Shown here: positions 1-5,963 of the stretch, piece by piece
Layout: each line of letters opens with the position of its first letter
Position numbering within the stretch: the first letter of the stretch is position 1
Origin: Bacteroidales bacterium
Lineage (GTDB): Bacteria > Bacteroidota > Bacteroidia > Bacteroidales > UBA7960
Direction: 5' to 3'
Assembly: GCA_007122745.1 (NCBI GenBank)
Contig: SKTA01000144.1
Location: 1-6,286 of the forward strand
Length of the DNA: 6,286 nucleotides
The notes under the pieces: generated by a model
What the model was told of the DNA's origin: nothing
The model's database searches: none
What the model saw: only the letters and a program-made list of their open reading frames with translations
Translations under genes and position numbers: made by a program

Positions 1-73
1 CGGCCATTACTGCGGTGTTTAAACCCAAAGTGAGCATCCCCGCAAGTGTCAAAAAGACGAATAATTTTTTCAT
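1..73 (-). CDS. 5' end of a signal-peptide protein, possibly ExbB/TolQ/MotA-family (partial)
   Basis: Reading leftward from an ATG at 73-71, the frame stays open to the window edge and encodes 24 residues beginning MKKLFVFLTLAGMLTLGLN and ending NTAVMA. This is a typical Sec signal peptide: two lysines, a hydrophobic core of about 15 residues, and a small-residue cleavage region (VMA). The mature protein lies outside the window. From memory, Bacteroidales ExbB/TolQ/MotA-type proton-channel proteins often start with a very similar leader (MKKLF..LTLAGMLT), so that family is my best guess, but it rests on the leader alone. No Shine-Dalgarno sequence is visible before the ATG, which is usual in Bacteroidota. 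I could not find a convincing TAnnTTTG element in the 76 bp between it and the tRNA gene, so it may be transcribed with the tRNA or from a divergent promoter. The existence of a gene start is fairly secure; its identity is not. Confidence 0.6.
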   Translation of the reverse strand, partial: MKKLFVFLTLAGMLTLGLNTAVMA

Positions 74-149
74 AACTGATTTGTTGGTTTTTGTTTAACT
101 GTAATTAATTAGCACTTTCGCTTTCTTATTAATAATTATTGTAATGAAG

Positions 150-237
150 CGGAGAGAAAGGGATTCGAACCCTTGATCCGCTTGTGACGGATACACGCTT
201 TCCAGGCGTGCGCCTTCGACCACTCGGCCACCTCTCC
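150..237 (-). tRNA. tRNA-Ser (anticodon GGA)
   Basis: The reverse strand folds as a class II tRNA. The acceptor stem pairs GGAGAGG (237-231) with TCTCTCC (157-151), with a terminal G-U at the seventh pair. The anticodon stem is CACGC/GCGTG around the loop CTGGAAA, giving anticodon GGA at 203-201, which reads UCC and UCU serine codons. A long variable arm (TCCG...CGGA) is the hallmark of tRNA-Ser. The T arm is AAGGG-TTCGAAT-CCCTT, with the loop at 163-169. Position 150 supplies the discriminator G typical of serine tRNAs. The following bases are CTTC, so the 3' CCA is not encoded and must be added enzymatically. Nine T residues lie immediately before the mature 5' end. Confidence 0.96.
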
Positions 238-254
238 AAAAAAAATCATCGCAT

Positions 255-280
255 AGCAGCCTGGTATTTCAAGCTGCTAA
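255..280 (-). other. Inverted repeat between the cyclase gene and the tRNA
   Basis: TAGCAGC (255-261) and GCTGCTA (274-280) form a 7-bp stem with a 12-nt loop. On the minus strand the hairpin is followed by eight mixed bases and then nine T residues abutting the tRNA. It could be a weak terminator for the cyclase gene that ends at 353, or a leader hairpin in the tRNA precursor. The gap between stem and T tract argues against a good intrinsic terminator. The rest of 281-352 holds only A/T-rich sequence. Confidence 0.3.
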
Positions 281-352
281 AATACAAAAAAAATCATACA
301 CAAGTTTTTTTCCCTTTATTTATTTCGATAATAATCCACAAAATCGATGCCA

Positions 353-1351
353 TTATTCCGAATAGATGACACTAAGAACGGTCTCACCAACCGCACGCAA
401 CGTAAAAGGATCGATCACCTCCATGTTGTCGTCAACAGTGTGCCACTGCGGGAAAAAGCCGTGTTCCGTCGTGTCGTCCTGATGGATGATGTTGATGGTG
501 GGGATGTTCCGGATCTTATTCACATAGTAATGATCATCGGTAACAAATCCACCATCCCTGTTCAGGAACATATGTCCATAGCCCAAGCGGTTGGCGGTCT
601 CCCAAACCTTGCGGACGATATTAGGTGCATAAAGCATCGAATAACCCTCCCGCTTGAAGCGGGCTTCAGAAGCACCCACCATGTCCAGCAATATGCCAAA
701 ACGGGCAAAATAGTCGGGACGGTGCGGGTTTCTGGCCCAGTATTGTGATCCCAATGCCCAGGTGTCCTGATCGGGCAAATTGGAAAAACGGTGTCTTCCG
801 TAATCCTCTGCATCAAAAAATATGATGTCAATGCCCACATCAGGAGCTTGCTGGTGGATCAGCCTGGCGATCTCTAGCAATACACCCACGCCACTGGCGC
901 CGTCATTTGCACCGTCAATGGGTGTGTAATGATTCGCAGGGTCGGGATCGTAATCGGCATAAGGACGACTGTCCCAGTGGGCACACAAAAGAATCCGGCG
1001 CCGGTTGTCAGGCTGAAATACACCGATGATGTTTTTGATGTTGAGCACCGTACCATCGTATGCCCTCACCCGGGTTTCCTGTATGTATGTTGTATCAGAA
1101 AAACGGCCAAGTGTTTCCGCCAGCCATCTGCCCGCCTGGCGATGTGCTTCGGTGTTTGGTACACGTGGACCGAAAGCGACCTGTTTGGCAACAAAATGGT
1201 ATGCTGAGTCGGCATTGAATGGCGGTGGCTGTACCCGCTGTCTTTCAGAATGGTTGCCGGTGCCCGGTTCAGCACCGCCCCCACACGCAAAAAGTAATAA
1301 CGGGATGATGATCAGGAATATTAAGGTGGGAAATAGGTTTTTTTTATCCAT
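353..1351 (-). CDS. Glutaminyl-peptide cyclotransferase, M28-fold, lipoprotein
   Basis: The 332-residue protein probably converts N-terminal glutamine of exported proteins to pyroglutamate, releasing ammonia. Residues 1-23 form a lipoprotein signal: a KK start, a hydrophobic run and the lipobox LFAC with Cys23, so it should be anchored in a membrane facing the periplasm. The rest is an M28 zinc-peptidase fold matching the animal-type cyclases: AHWDSRP around His125; GANDGASG with zinc-ligand candidate Asp150; FFDAEDYG with candidate catalytic Glu182 and zinc-ligand Asp183; LLDMVGA with Asp223; and WHTVDDN with His304. The WHT-DDN ending and single-zinc pattern favour cyclase over aminopeptidase, although an M28 aminopeptidase is the alternative. 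Known relatives include the Porphyromonas, Prevotella and Tannerella enzymes. In Bacteroidetes, signal peptidase I often leaves Gln at the new N-terminus (the 'Q-rule'), which gives this enzyme many substrates. The gene follows argS by 78 bp but has its own TAnnTTTG element. No Shine-Dalgarno sequence is visible. Confidence 0.85.
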   Translation of the reverse strand: MDKKNLFPTLIFLIIIPLLLFACGGGAEPGTGNHSERQRVQPPPFNADSAYHFVAKQVAFGPRVPNTEAHRQAGRWLAETLGRFSDTTYIQETRVRAYDGTVLNIKNIIGVFQPDNRRRILLCAHWDSRPYADYDPDPANHYTPIDGANDGASGVGVLLEIARLIHQQAPDVGIDIIFFDAEDYGRHRFSNLPDQDTWALGSQYWARNPHRPDYFARFGILLDMVGASEARFKREGYSMLYAPNIVRKVWETANRLGYGHMFLNRDGGFVTDDHYYVNKIRNIPTINIIHQDDTTEHGFFPQWHTVDDNMEVIDPFTLRAVGETVLSVIYSE

Positions 1352-1373
1352 TTTAAAGATTCAATGATTAAAA

Positions 1374-1381
1374 CAAATGTA
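1374..1381 (-). promoter_or_regulatory. Bacteroidetes -7 promoter element for the cyclase gene
   Basis: The minus strand reads TACATTTG, an exact match to the Bacteroidetes -7 consensus TAnnTTTG, 22 nt before the ATG at 1351. No clear TTTG -33 box is seen; a TTTC lies roughly 20 bases upstream. It lies in the 78-bp gap after argS, so the cyclase can be transcribed independently. Confidence 0.6.
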
Positions 1382-1429
1382 ATAAAATCTGCTGAACGGG
1401 AAACTTTAAATAGTGAGTAGAAACCGGTG

Positions 1430-3229
1430 TTACATCTTGTCTGGGACCCGGATACCGAGGAGCGACATGCCGTTGCAAATCACCTGTGCCGTTAGCTGCG
1501 ACAGCATCAGCCGAAAATCACTGATGGCCCGATCCGGTTCATTCAAAACTGAATGATCGTGATAAAACTGGTTAAAGGCCTTACAAAGTTCATATACATA
1601 ATTGGCGATGAGTGCCGGACTGTATTCCTTCGCAGCTTCTGAGATCAGTGCTGGGAAATAATAAATGTATTTCAGCAGTTCACGCTCCTTATCATTGATG
1701 ACGGAAGCATCCTCCATGGGTTTCAGGTGCTTCAAACGTGTTTTTCCCGCTGTGCGCAATATGGAGGAGATCCTGGCATGCGTATATTGAATGAACGGTG
1801 CCGTGTTGCCATTGAAATCGATAGATTCTTCCGGATTGAACAGCATATTCTTCCTGGGATCCACCTTCAAAATAAAGTATTTCAAAGCACCCAATCCGAT
1901 CATTTCATATAGCCTGATTTTGTCTCCCTCCGGGATGTTACCGGTCTTGCCCAGCTCTTCCGTGGTTATCTGAGCCGTTTCCTCCATTTCATTCATCAGG
2001 TCGTCGGCGTCAACCACTGTACCCTCGCGCGACTTCATACGTCCGTCTGGAAGTTCAACCATGCCATAACTCAGGTGATGAATCTGTTTATTATACGGCT
2101 TGCCCAGCAATTTCAGCACTTTTTTCAGTACGTTGAAATGGTGGTTCTGTTCATTGCCCACCACATAGATCATTTGTTGCGGATCAAAGTCATCGTAGCG
2201 GAGCTGCGCGGTGCCGATATCCTGTGTCATATATACGGATGTACCGTCAGCACGAAGCAACAGCTTGTCATCCAGATTTTGGTCAGACAGATTGGCCCAA
2301 ACCGAGCCGTCAGCTTTTTTGTATAACCTTTCCCGCTTCAGCCCTTCCAAAACAATATCGCGACCCAAAAGGTAAGTTTCCGATTCATAATAGACTTTAT
2401 CGAACGAAATCCCCATCCGTTTGTAGGTTTTGTCAAATCCTTCATACACCCAGCCGTTCATCATTTTCCAGACTTCAACCACTTCCGGTTTACGCTCTTC
2501 CCAGCGACGCAGAAGCGATTGTGCTTCAATCATCAAAGGGGCCTTTCCGCGTGCTTCATCTTCATCAATCCCTTTTTCCTGCATCATCTTCTTTACTTGC
2601 CTGCGCAATTCACTCTCAAACTGTACATAGTAGTCGCCTACGAGCTTGTCACCTTTAGTCCCGGTATTTGCCGGGGTGGCTCCATTTCCGAACTTCATCC
2701 AGGCCAGCATCGACTTGCAGATGTGTATCCCCCTGTCGTTAACCAGGTTCACACGGACCACTTTCTGCCCCGATGCTTCAAGGATGCTTGCGATGGACCA
2801 GCCCAGCAGATTGTTGCGGATATGTCCCAAATGTAAAGGTTTGTTGGTGTTTGGCGACGAGTACTCCACCACAACCGGTTGTTGATCATCAGATATCGGT
2901 TTTTGATAGCCGTAGTCCTTATCCTCATGTTTTTTTGTCAGAAAGTCGAGCCAGAATGACGGTTTCAGCGAAATGTTGAGAAACCCTTTGATCACGTTGT
3001 ATTTGTCAACTTCGGGAACGTTTTTTATCAGTGCTTCGCCCAGAAAAACGGCACATTCTTCCGGCGAGCGGCGCAACAGTTTGACAAAAGGGAAAACTAC
3101 GAGGGTGAAGTCTCCTGTAAAGTCCTTTCGGGTTTTTTGAAGCGATATCCTTTCCACCGGCATGGATTGCCCTGTTTCGGCATTCAGAATGTCCAAAACC
3201 GCGTTTATGATCTTCTGTTCGATGGTCAT
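1430..3229 (-). CDS. argS: Arginyl-tRNA synthetase
   Basis: The 599-residue protein charges tRNA-Arg with arginine using ATP in the cytoplasm and is a class I aminoacyl-tRNA synthetase. The N-terminal domain typical of ArgS (tRNA D-loop recognition) covers about residues 5-90. The catalytic Rossmann domain carries the HIGH-type signature HLGH at 133-136 inside SSPNTNKPLHLGHIRNN. The second ATP-binding loop is GRMKSREGT at 396-404, occupying the KMSK position; ArgS enzymes commonly have a variant KMSK. The all-alpha anticodon-binding DALR domain occupies about 480-599 and ends in GIRVPDKM, close to the usual ArgS terminus. Length is normal for the Bacteroidetes enzyme and nothing is missing. 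The ATG at 3229 is 17 nt from a TAnnTTTG element, so the 5' leader is very short and lacks a Shine-Dalgarno sequence. No downstream terminator is obvious, and some read-through into the cyclase gene is possible. Confidence 0.97.
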   Translation of the reverse strand: MTIEQKIINAVLDILNAETGQSMPVERISLQKTRKDFTGDFTLVVFPFVKLLRRSPEECAVFLGEALIKNVPEVDKYNVIKGFLNISLKPSFWLDFLTKKHEDKDYGYQKPISDDQQPVVVEYSSPNTNKPLHLGHIRNNLLGWSIASILEASGQKVVRVNLVNDRGIHICKSMLAWMKFGNGATPANTGTKGDKLVGDYYVQFESELRRQVKKMMQEKGIDEDEARGKAPLMIEAQSLLRRWEERKPEVVEVWKMMNGWVYEGFDKTYKRMGISFDKVYYESETYLLGRDIVLEGLKRERLYKKADGSVWANLSDQNLDDKLLLRADGTSVYMTQDIGTAQLRYDDFDPQQMIYVVGNEQNHHFNVLKKVLKLLGKPYNKQIHHLSYGMVELPDGRMKSREGTVVDADDLMNEMEETAQITTEELGKTGNIPEGDKIRLYEMIGLGALKYFILKVDPRKNMLFNPEESIDFNGNTAPFIQYTHARISSILRTAGKTRLKHLKPMEDASVINDKERELLKYIYYFPALISEAAKEYSPALIANYVYELCKAFNQFYHDHSVLNEPDRAISDFRLMLSQLTAQVICNGMSLLGIRVPDKM

Positions 3230-3246
3230 GTTTTTTATTTTGGATG

Positions 3247-3254
3247 CAAATGTA
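3247..3254 (-). promoter_or_regulatory. -7 promoter element for argS
   Basis: The minus strand reads TACATTTG, matching TAnnTTTG, ending 17 nt before the argS ATG. The expected start of transcription is about 10 nt before the ATG. No TTTG -33 box is clear in the region 16-22 bases upstream. Confidence 0.6.
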
Positions 3255-3308
3255 CGGTATTTTGTTTATTGGATCATTGGATGATTGGTTGATTTGTTCG
3301 TTGTGTGT

Positions 3309-3417
3309 TGTCATTCTGAGCGTCAGCGAAGAATCTGTTGGGTTTTGCCTGTCATTCTGAGCGTCAGCGAAGAATCTCCTGGGAAGTTGACAGATCCTTC
3401 ACTGCTTTACTAATGAC
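3309..3417. repeat. Two direct copies plus a degenerate inverted copy of a TGTCATTCTGAG-type repeat
   Basis: A 28-nt unit starting TGTCATTCTGAGCG and ending GAAGAATCT occurs identically at 3309-3336 and 3350-3377, a period of 41 bp. After a 14-bp spacer, 3392-3417 (AGATCCTTCACTGC ... TAATGACA) resembles the reverse complement of the same unit with several mismatches. The second and third copies therefore form an imperfect inverted pair, as in palindromic intergenic elements. I recall similar TGTCATTCTGAG units dispersed in Bacteroidetes genomes, but cannot confirm copies elsewhere from this window. Confidence 0.75.
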
Positions 3418-3575
3418 ATCTTTTGAAAAAATTCGATATTTTATTATGCGTATATTGTTATCGGTTATATAGTTTTGCTAAGCGGCCAATAGGGGGCTGG
3501 GAACTGGGAGCTGAGGCGGGGGCGCGAAGACGCGAGGATGTGAATGTCATCCGTATCCCATAAAGCCAGATAGCA
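3418..3575. other. Gene-free spacer between mgtE and argS
   Basis: No coding frame with protein-like composition is seen on either strand. The left part (3418-3480) is A/T-rich. The right part has G-rich low-complexity sequence (GGGGGCTGGGAACTGGGAGCTG at 3492-3513, which looks like a degenerate tandem of CTGGGAG), an alternating GCGCGAAGACGCGAG stretch at 3522-3536, and a small hairpin GGATG/CATCC at 3536-3552. No good terminator for mgtE, which ends at 3651, was found. Confidence 0.5.
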
Positions 3576-3611
3576 CACGGATAACACGGATGCAACGGAT
3601 CAACGCGGAAA
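3576..3611. repeat. Degenerate 9-nt tandem repeat (CACGGATNN)
   Basis: Four consecutive 9-nt units follow one another: CACGGATAA, CACGGATGC, AACGGATCA and ACGCGGAAA. The first three share ACGGAT exactly and the fourth is decayed. The array ends 39 bp from the mgtE stop codon. Repeats of this kind (CACGGAT) are, as I recall, widespread in Bacteroidetes spacers; no function is evident. Confidence 0.6.
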
Positions 3612-3650
3612 ATTGAAAAAAATCGATCATGGGCAATTGAAAACCGATAA

Positions 3651-5036
3651 TCAGAAAAACATCAATGTTGCCACACCGAAATAGATCAGCAGCCCGGTGA
3701 TATCGACGATGGTGGTAATGGCCGGACTGGCAGCTACGGCGGGGTCACCGCCAAGGCGTTTTACTATGAGAGGCAGTGCCGCACCGATCATCGTTGCTGA
3801 GATTACCTGCAGGCTCAGTGCCATAGATATGCCAAAGGCAATATACAACAGGTTAAACTGTGCTGGCACGTCTGTCTCCCACGAGAGAAAGAGGATTTTA
3901 CCAAACGCGATCATTCCGAGAACAACCGATAACAGTATGGATATCCTTGCCTCTTTGAAGAGGATGGCAAACCAGTTTTTCACGGTGATCTCCCCCAGGG
4001 CGATGGCACGGATCACTACGGTGGCGGCCTGCGAGCCGACGTTACCTCCCGAGTCGGCCACCATCGGCATGTACAGGGCAAGAATAATGAGTACCGATAA
4101 CGCTTCTTCATAGGCGTGTATGATCATCCCGGAGATCAATCCGATTACTGCCAGTGAGGCCACCCAGCTCACCCGCTTGCGGAAGTGTCCCAGAACTGTT
4201 GTTTCGGTATAGTTTAATCCGTCAACATCAGGCACAATACCCATAAACTTCTCCATATCCTCTGTTTGCTCGGCCTGGATCACCTCGATGGCGTCGTCGT
4301 GCTGCACGATACCGGCAAGCTGGCCGTATTTGTTGATGACCGGGATGGCAACCAGGTCATACTTTTCAATTTTTGCAGCTACAGCTTCCCTGTCCTCATT
4401 CACTTCAGCATACGTGAAGTCCTTGTAAACGATGTCCCAGATGGAGGAGTCGGGGTCTGCCATGATAAGGTCCTTCAGTGTGGTAAAGCCGTGCAGCTTC
4501 ATGTCTTTATCAACGACATACACGTAGTAGATCATTTTCTTTGACGGGGCATCGCTGCGCACCTTCTGGATGGCCTGCGATACCGTCATGTCGCCTATGA
4601 TGGTGGCAAAGTCGGTGCTCATGATACCACCGGCGGTTTCCGGTTCATAGGCACTGAGGCGTACTACGTTTTCGCGGGTTTTTTTGTCGAGATAAGGAAG
4701 CAGGCGCAGCTGATCTTCCCGGTCGAGTTCCTGGTAGAGGTCGGCACGCACGTCAGATGCCATATGCACAAAGACTGGGGCAAAATCTTTCGGCCCGAGG
4801 CGCTCAAAGAGGTCTGTCTGCATGTCGATGTCAAAGTCTTCGACAATGTAGCCTTGCTCTTCTGTTGTAAAATGGCTCAAAACAATGTCCAGGTCCTTTT
4901 GGGGAAGTTCTTTGATGATGTCAACGACCTCAACAACCGGCATCTTCTTTAAAATGGTAACCAGGGCTTCCCACTCCCTTGCCAGGATCAGCCCTTCGAT
5001 GACCATGCTCTTTTTGTCGGTATCTACTGTGACCAT
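3651..5036 (-). CDS. mgtE: MgtE-family magnesium channel/transporter
   Basis: The 461-residue inner-membrane protein carries Mg2+ into the cell and is gated by cytoplasmic Mg2+. The domain order is complete: an MgtE N-terminal alpha-solenoid domain (about 20-125); a CBS pair (about 130-255, starting at the conserved TAGGIMSTDF, 134-143); a connecting helix; then about five membrane segments (about 289-308, 310-345, 364-385, 393-425, 436-461). Family signatures are PMVADSGGNVGSQAATVVIRA at 323-343 (residues at the pore) and ITTIVDITGLLIYF near the end, where Asp445 matches the Mg2+-binding pore aspartate of Thermus MgtE. The longest open frame begins at a TTG (5078), but the ATG at 5036 is preferred: AGGAGG lies 5 nt before it, and the extra 14 residues would begin right after the leader terminator. 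The gene stands alone, and its M-box leader independently supports magnesium as substrate. Confidence 0.95.
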   Translation of the reverse strand: MVTVDTDKKSMVIEGLILAREWEALVTILKKMPVVEVVDIIKELPQKDLDIVLSHFTTEEQGYIVEDFDIDMQTDLFERLGPKDFAPVFVHMASDVRADLYQELDREDQLRLLPYLDKKTRENVVRLSAYEPETAGGIMSTDFATIIGDMTVSQAIQKVRSDAPSKKMIYYVYVVDKDMKLHGFTTLKDLIMADPDSSIWDIVYKDFTYAEVNEDREAVAAKIEKYDLVAIPVINKYGQLAGIVQHDDAIEVIQAEQTEDMEKFMGIVPDVDGLNYTETTVLGHFRKRVSWVASLAVIGLISGMIIHAYEEALSVLIILALYMPMVADSGGNVGSQAATVVIRAIALGEITVKNWFAILFKEARISILLSVVLGMIAFGKILFLSWETDVPAQFNLLYIAFGISMALSLQVISATMIGAALPLIVKRLGGDPAVAASPAITTIVDITGLLIYFGVATLMFF

Positions 5037-5041
5037 AACAG

Positions 5042-5047
5042 CCTCCT
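5042..5047 (-). promoter_or_regulatory. Strong Shine-Dalgarno site that fixes the mgtE start
   Basis: The minus strand reads AAAGGAGGCTGTTATG: a full AGGAGG five bases before the ATG at 5036. Bacteroidota genes usually lack such sites, and none is seen before argS or the cyclase gene here. It rules against the in-frame TTG at 5078 as the start. Confidence 0.8.
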
Positions 5048-5090
5048 TTGTTTTAAATTCAACAAGTGCAATGTACAAGGGGCGGCCAAC

Positions 5091-5124
5091 AAAAAACCCC
5101 TCCGCAGTAATTCATGGAAGGGGG
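5091..5124 (-). terminator. Intrinsic terminator of the mgtE leader (riboswitch expression platform)
   Basis: On the minus strand CCCCTTCC (5123-5116) pairs with GGAGGGG (5103-5097), with one bulged T and a 12-nt loop (5115-5104). Six T residues (5096-5091) follow directly. This is a strong intrinsic terminator placed between the M-box and the mgtE ribosome-binding site, 55 nt before the start codon, where only attenuation makes sense of it. Confidence 0.88.
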
Positions 5125-5177
5125 CAATGATGGGTAACGGAACATCCTTGGGATGCGCTCCAAAATTGTTGCCCCTT
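5118..5177 (-). promoter_or_regulatory. Antiterminator pairing of the M-box leader
   Basis: AAGGGGCAA (5177-5169), the 3' strand of riboswitch helix P1, is complementary to TTGCCCCCTT (5127-5118) apart from one extra C. That second segment contains the 5' arm of the terminator. P1 formation and antitermination therefore compete for the same bases: ligand-bound RNA would free the terminator, unbound RNA would block it. A small independent hairpin, GCATCC-CAA-GGATG-type, lies between at 5142-5156. Confidence 0.75.
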
Positions 5178-5329
5178 GTTGAGTTTTAGCTCTGAATGAC
5201 TTATCCCCGCTAAGGGGAAGCTACATTAAGCAATGCCTTAATCCGACAAAGCCTGTTATACCCATTGGCGTCTGTAGACATTTTTGGGCAGCAGCCTGTG
5301 TTCATTCAGTAGCCTCACCTAACAGGCAA
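5169..5329 (-). ncRNA. M-box (ykoK) Mg2+ riboswitch upstream of mgtE
   Basis: The minus strand carries the conserved M-box blocks in order: GTTAGGTGAGGCTAC (5323-5309), GCTGCTGCCCAAAAATGTC (5295-5277), AGACGCCAATGGGT (5273-5260), and the 3' block GAGCTAAAACTC (5192-5181). These closely match my recollection of the Bacillus subtilis mgtE leader. P1 can form from TTGCC-TGTT (5329-5321) with AACA-AGG-GGCAA (5180-5169), leaving a three-base bulge. Peripheral hairpins are present at 5225-5242 (ATTAAG/CTTAAT) and 5205-5217 (CCCC/GGGG). Known M-box RNAs bind several Mg2+ ions and switch off Mg2+ transporter genes when Mg2+ is high. Its position before mgtE fits exactly. Confidence 0.95.
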
Positions 5330-5356
5330 ACTACTTAATTGTATTAGCTCAGTTTG

Positions 5357-5364
5357 CAAAGATA
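5357..5364 (-). promoter_or_regulatory. -7 promoter element for the M-box/mgtE transcript
   Basis: The minus strand reads TATCTTTG, matching TAnnTTTG. It lies 28 nt before the riboswitch P1 helix and about 320 nt before the mgtE ATG. The upstream side is the A/T- and TAAAC-rich arm at 5365-5400; no true TTTG -33 box is seen there. This is a Bacteroidetes-type promoter, so the leader is expressed by the host's own polymerase. Confidence 0.7.
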
Positions 5365-5400
5365 GAAAAAAATGTTTAAAAGTTTAGTTGTTTAGTTGTT
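5365..5400 (-). repeat. TAAAC-rich repeat, left arm of a long inverted pair
   Basis: Read on the minus strand the 36 nt start AACAACTAAACAACTAAAC and end AAACATTTTTTTC. The same sequence recurs on the plus strand at 6066-6099 with one substitution (T/C) and two fewer T residues. This arm runs directly into the mgtE -7 element. Internally it is a short (CTAAACAA)-type tandem. Confidence 0.8.
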
Positions 5401-5402
5401 GA

Positions 5403-5963
5403 AATGACTCGAAGCTCGAAGATGGAAGCTTCCACAGTCAAGTGAACGATGAGGAAGCAATTCCGGTTCATTTCGGGGCAGGCGCATCTGACACCTACCA
5501 GATCAGCATGGAGTCAAACGGCCACTTTGGTACGTTGATCCTTGAGGACCTGTTTGCCGGCAAGCACCAAGATCTGGGCAGTGGACTTCCCTATGTTTTT
5601 GACGCGCATCCGTCAGATCCTTCTGATCGTTTTCTGCTTCGCACCGGTGGTGATGATGCAACAAACGTTGATGACTAGGATCCTTCGGACCACCTTCATA
5701 TTTACAGCCACGATAACACGCTGTTTGTCCGCAGCAACGATTATGAGACCCACGTTGCCTTTTTCGACATGCAGGGCCGACAGGTACTGAGCGAGGAAGG
5801 CTTACACACCCTGCCGTTGCACCTTCGTTCTGGTGTTTACGTGGTACGCGCCATCAGCGGCAGCGTCCAGGAAAGCATCCAGATCATTCAGTTATACATG
5901 CAGGCCGGCCAATTCCGGCCATGGACAGCTCAAGCGCTGTCCCTACAAGTTTTCCCGTTGTAA
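5403..5963 (+). pseudogene. C-terminal remnant of a T9SS-exported protein, with T9SS sorting domain
   Basis: One frame reads through the region, open from 5403 after a TGA at 5400-5402, broken by TAG at 5676-5678 and resuming to TAA at 5961-5963. The first part (91 codons) contains IPVHFGAGASDTYQISM, FGTLILEDLFAGKHQDL and DRFLLRTGG, the pattern of the beta-sandwich module that commonly precedes the sorting domain (G-Y-L-S, YLEDL-TG--DL, RF-L). The second part has LHIYSHDNTLFVRSN, VAFFDMQGRQVLSEEG and LRSGVYVVRAISGSVQESI, a good T9SS type A sorting domain (Por secretion tail), which directs export and surface attachment through the type IX system. No upstream catalytic or adhesive region remains and no credible start exists; a GTG at 5442 is only the first possible one. 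The natural stop after ESIQIIQ seems lost, with about 23 extra codons running into a repeat. I infer a decayed gene fragment. Confidence 0.8.

Noticed and set aside
347..748. A 133-codon plus-strand open frame over the cyclase gene
   Set aside because: It is antisense to the conserved catalytic region of the cyclase and has no protein family features.
2224..2658. A 144-codon plus-strand open frame inside argS
   Set aside because: It lies wholly antisense to well-conserved argS codons, lacks recognisable domains, and has shadow-like Ser/Pro/Cys/His-rich composition.
3006..3314. A 102-codon minus-strand frame overlapping the argS start
   Set aside because: It overlaps argS in another frame and its upstream part is spacer and repeat sequence, so there is no support for it as a gene.
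3309..3377. Possible minimal CRISPR array (two 28-nt repeats)
   Set aside because: There are only two repeats, a 13-nt spacer is far too short, a degenerate inverted copy follows, and no cas gene is present.
3470..3477. TAGTTTTG on the plus strand as a promoter -7 element
   Set aside because: It matches TAnnTTTG by sequence but has no -33 box at proper distance, and nothing transcribable lies downstream on that strand.
5442..5678. A stand-alone 78-residue gene starting at GTG 5442
   Set aside because: The frame continues both upstream of the GTG and beyond the TAG as one T9SS C-terminal region, and no ribosome-binding site or promoter precedes it.
5676..5678. TAG read through as pyrrolysine or by suppression
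   Set aside because: Nothing in the window suggests amber recoding, and the fragment also lacks a start and its natural stop, so simple decay is more likely.
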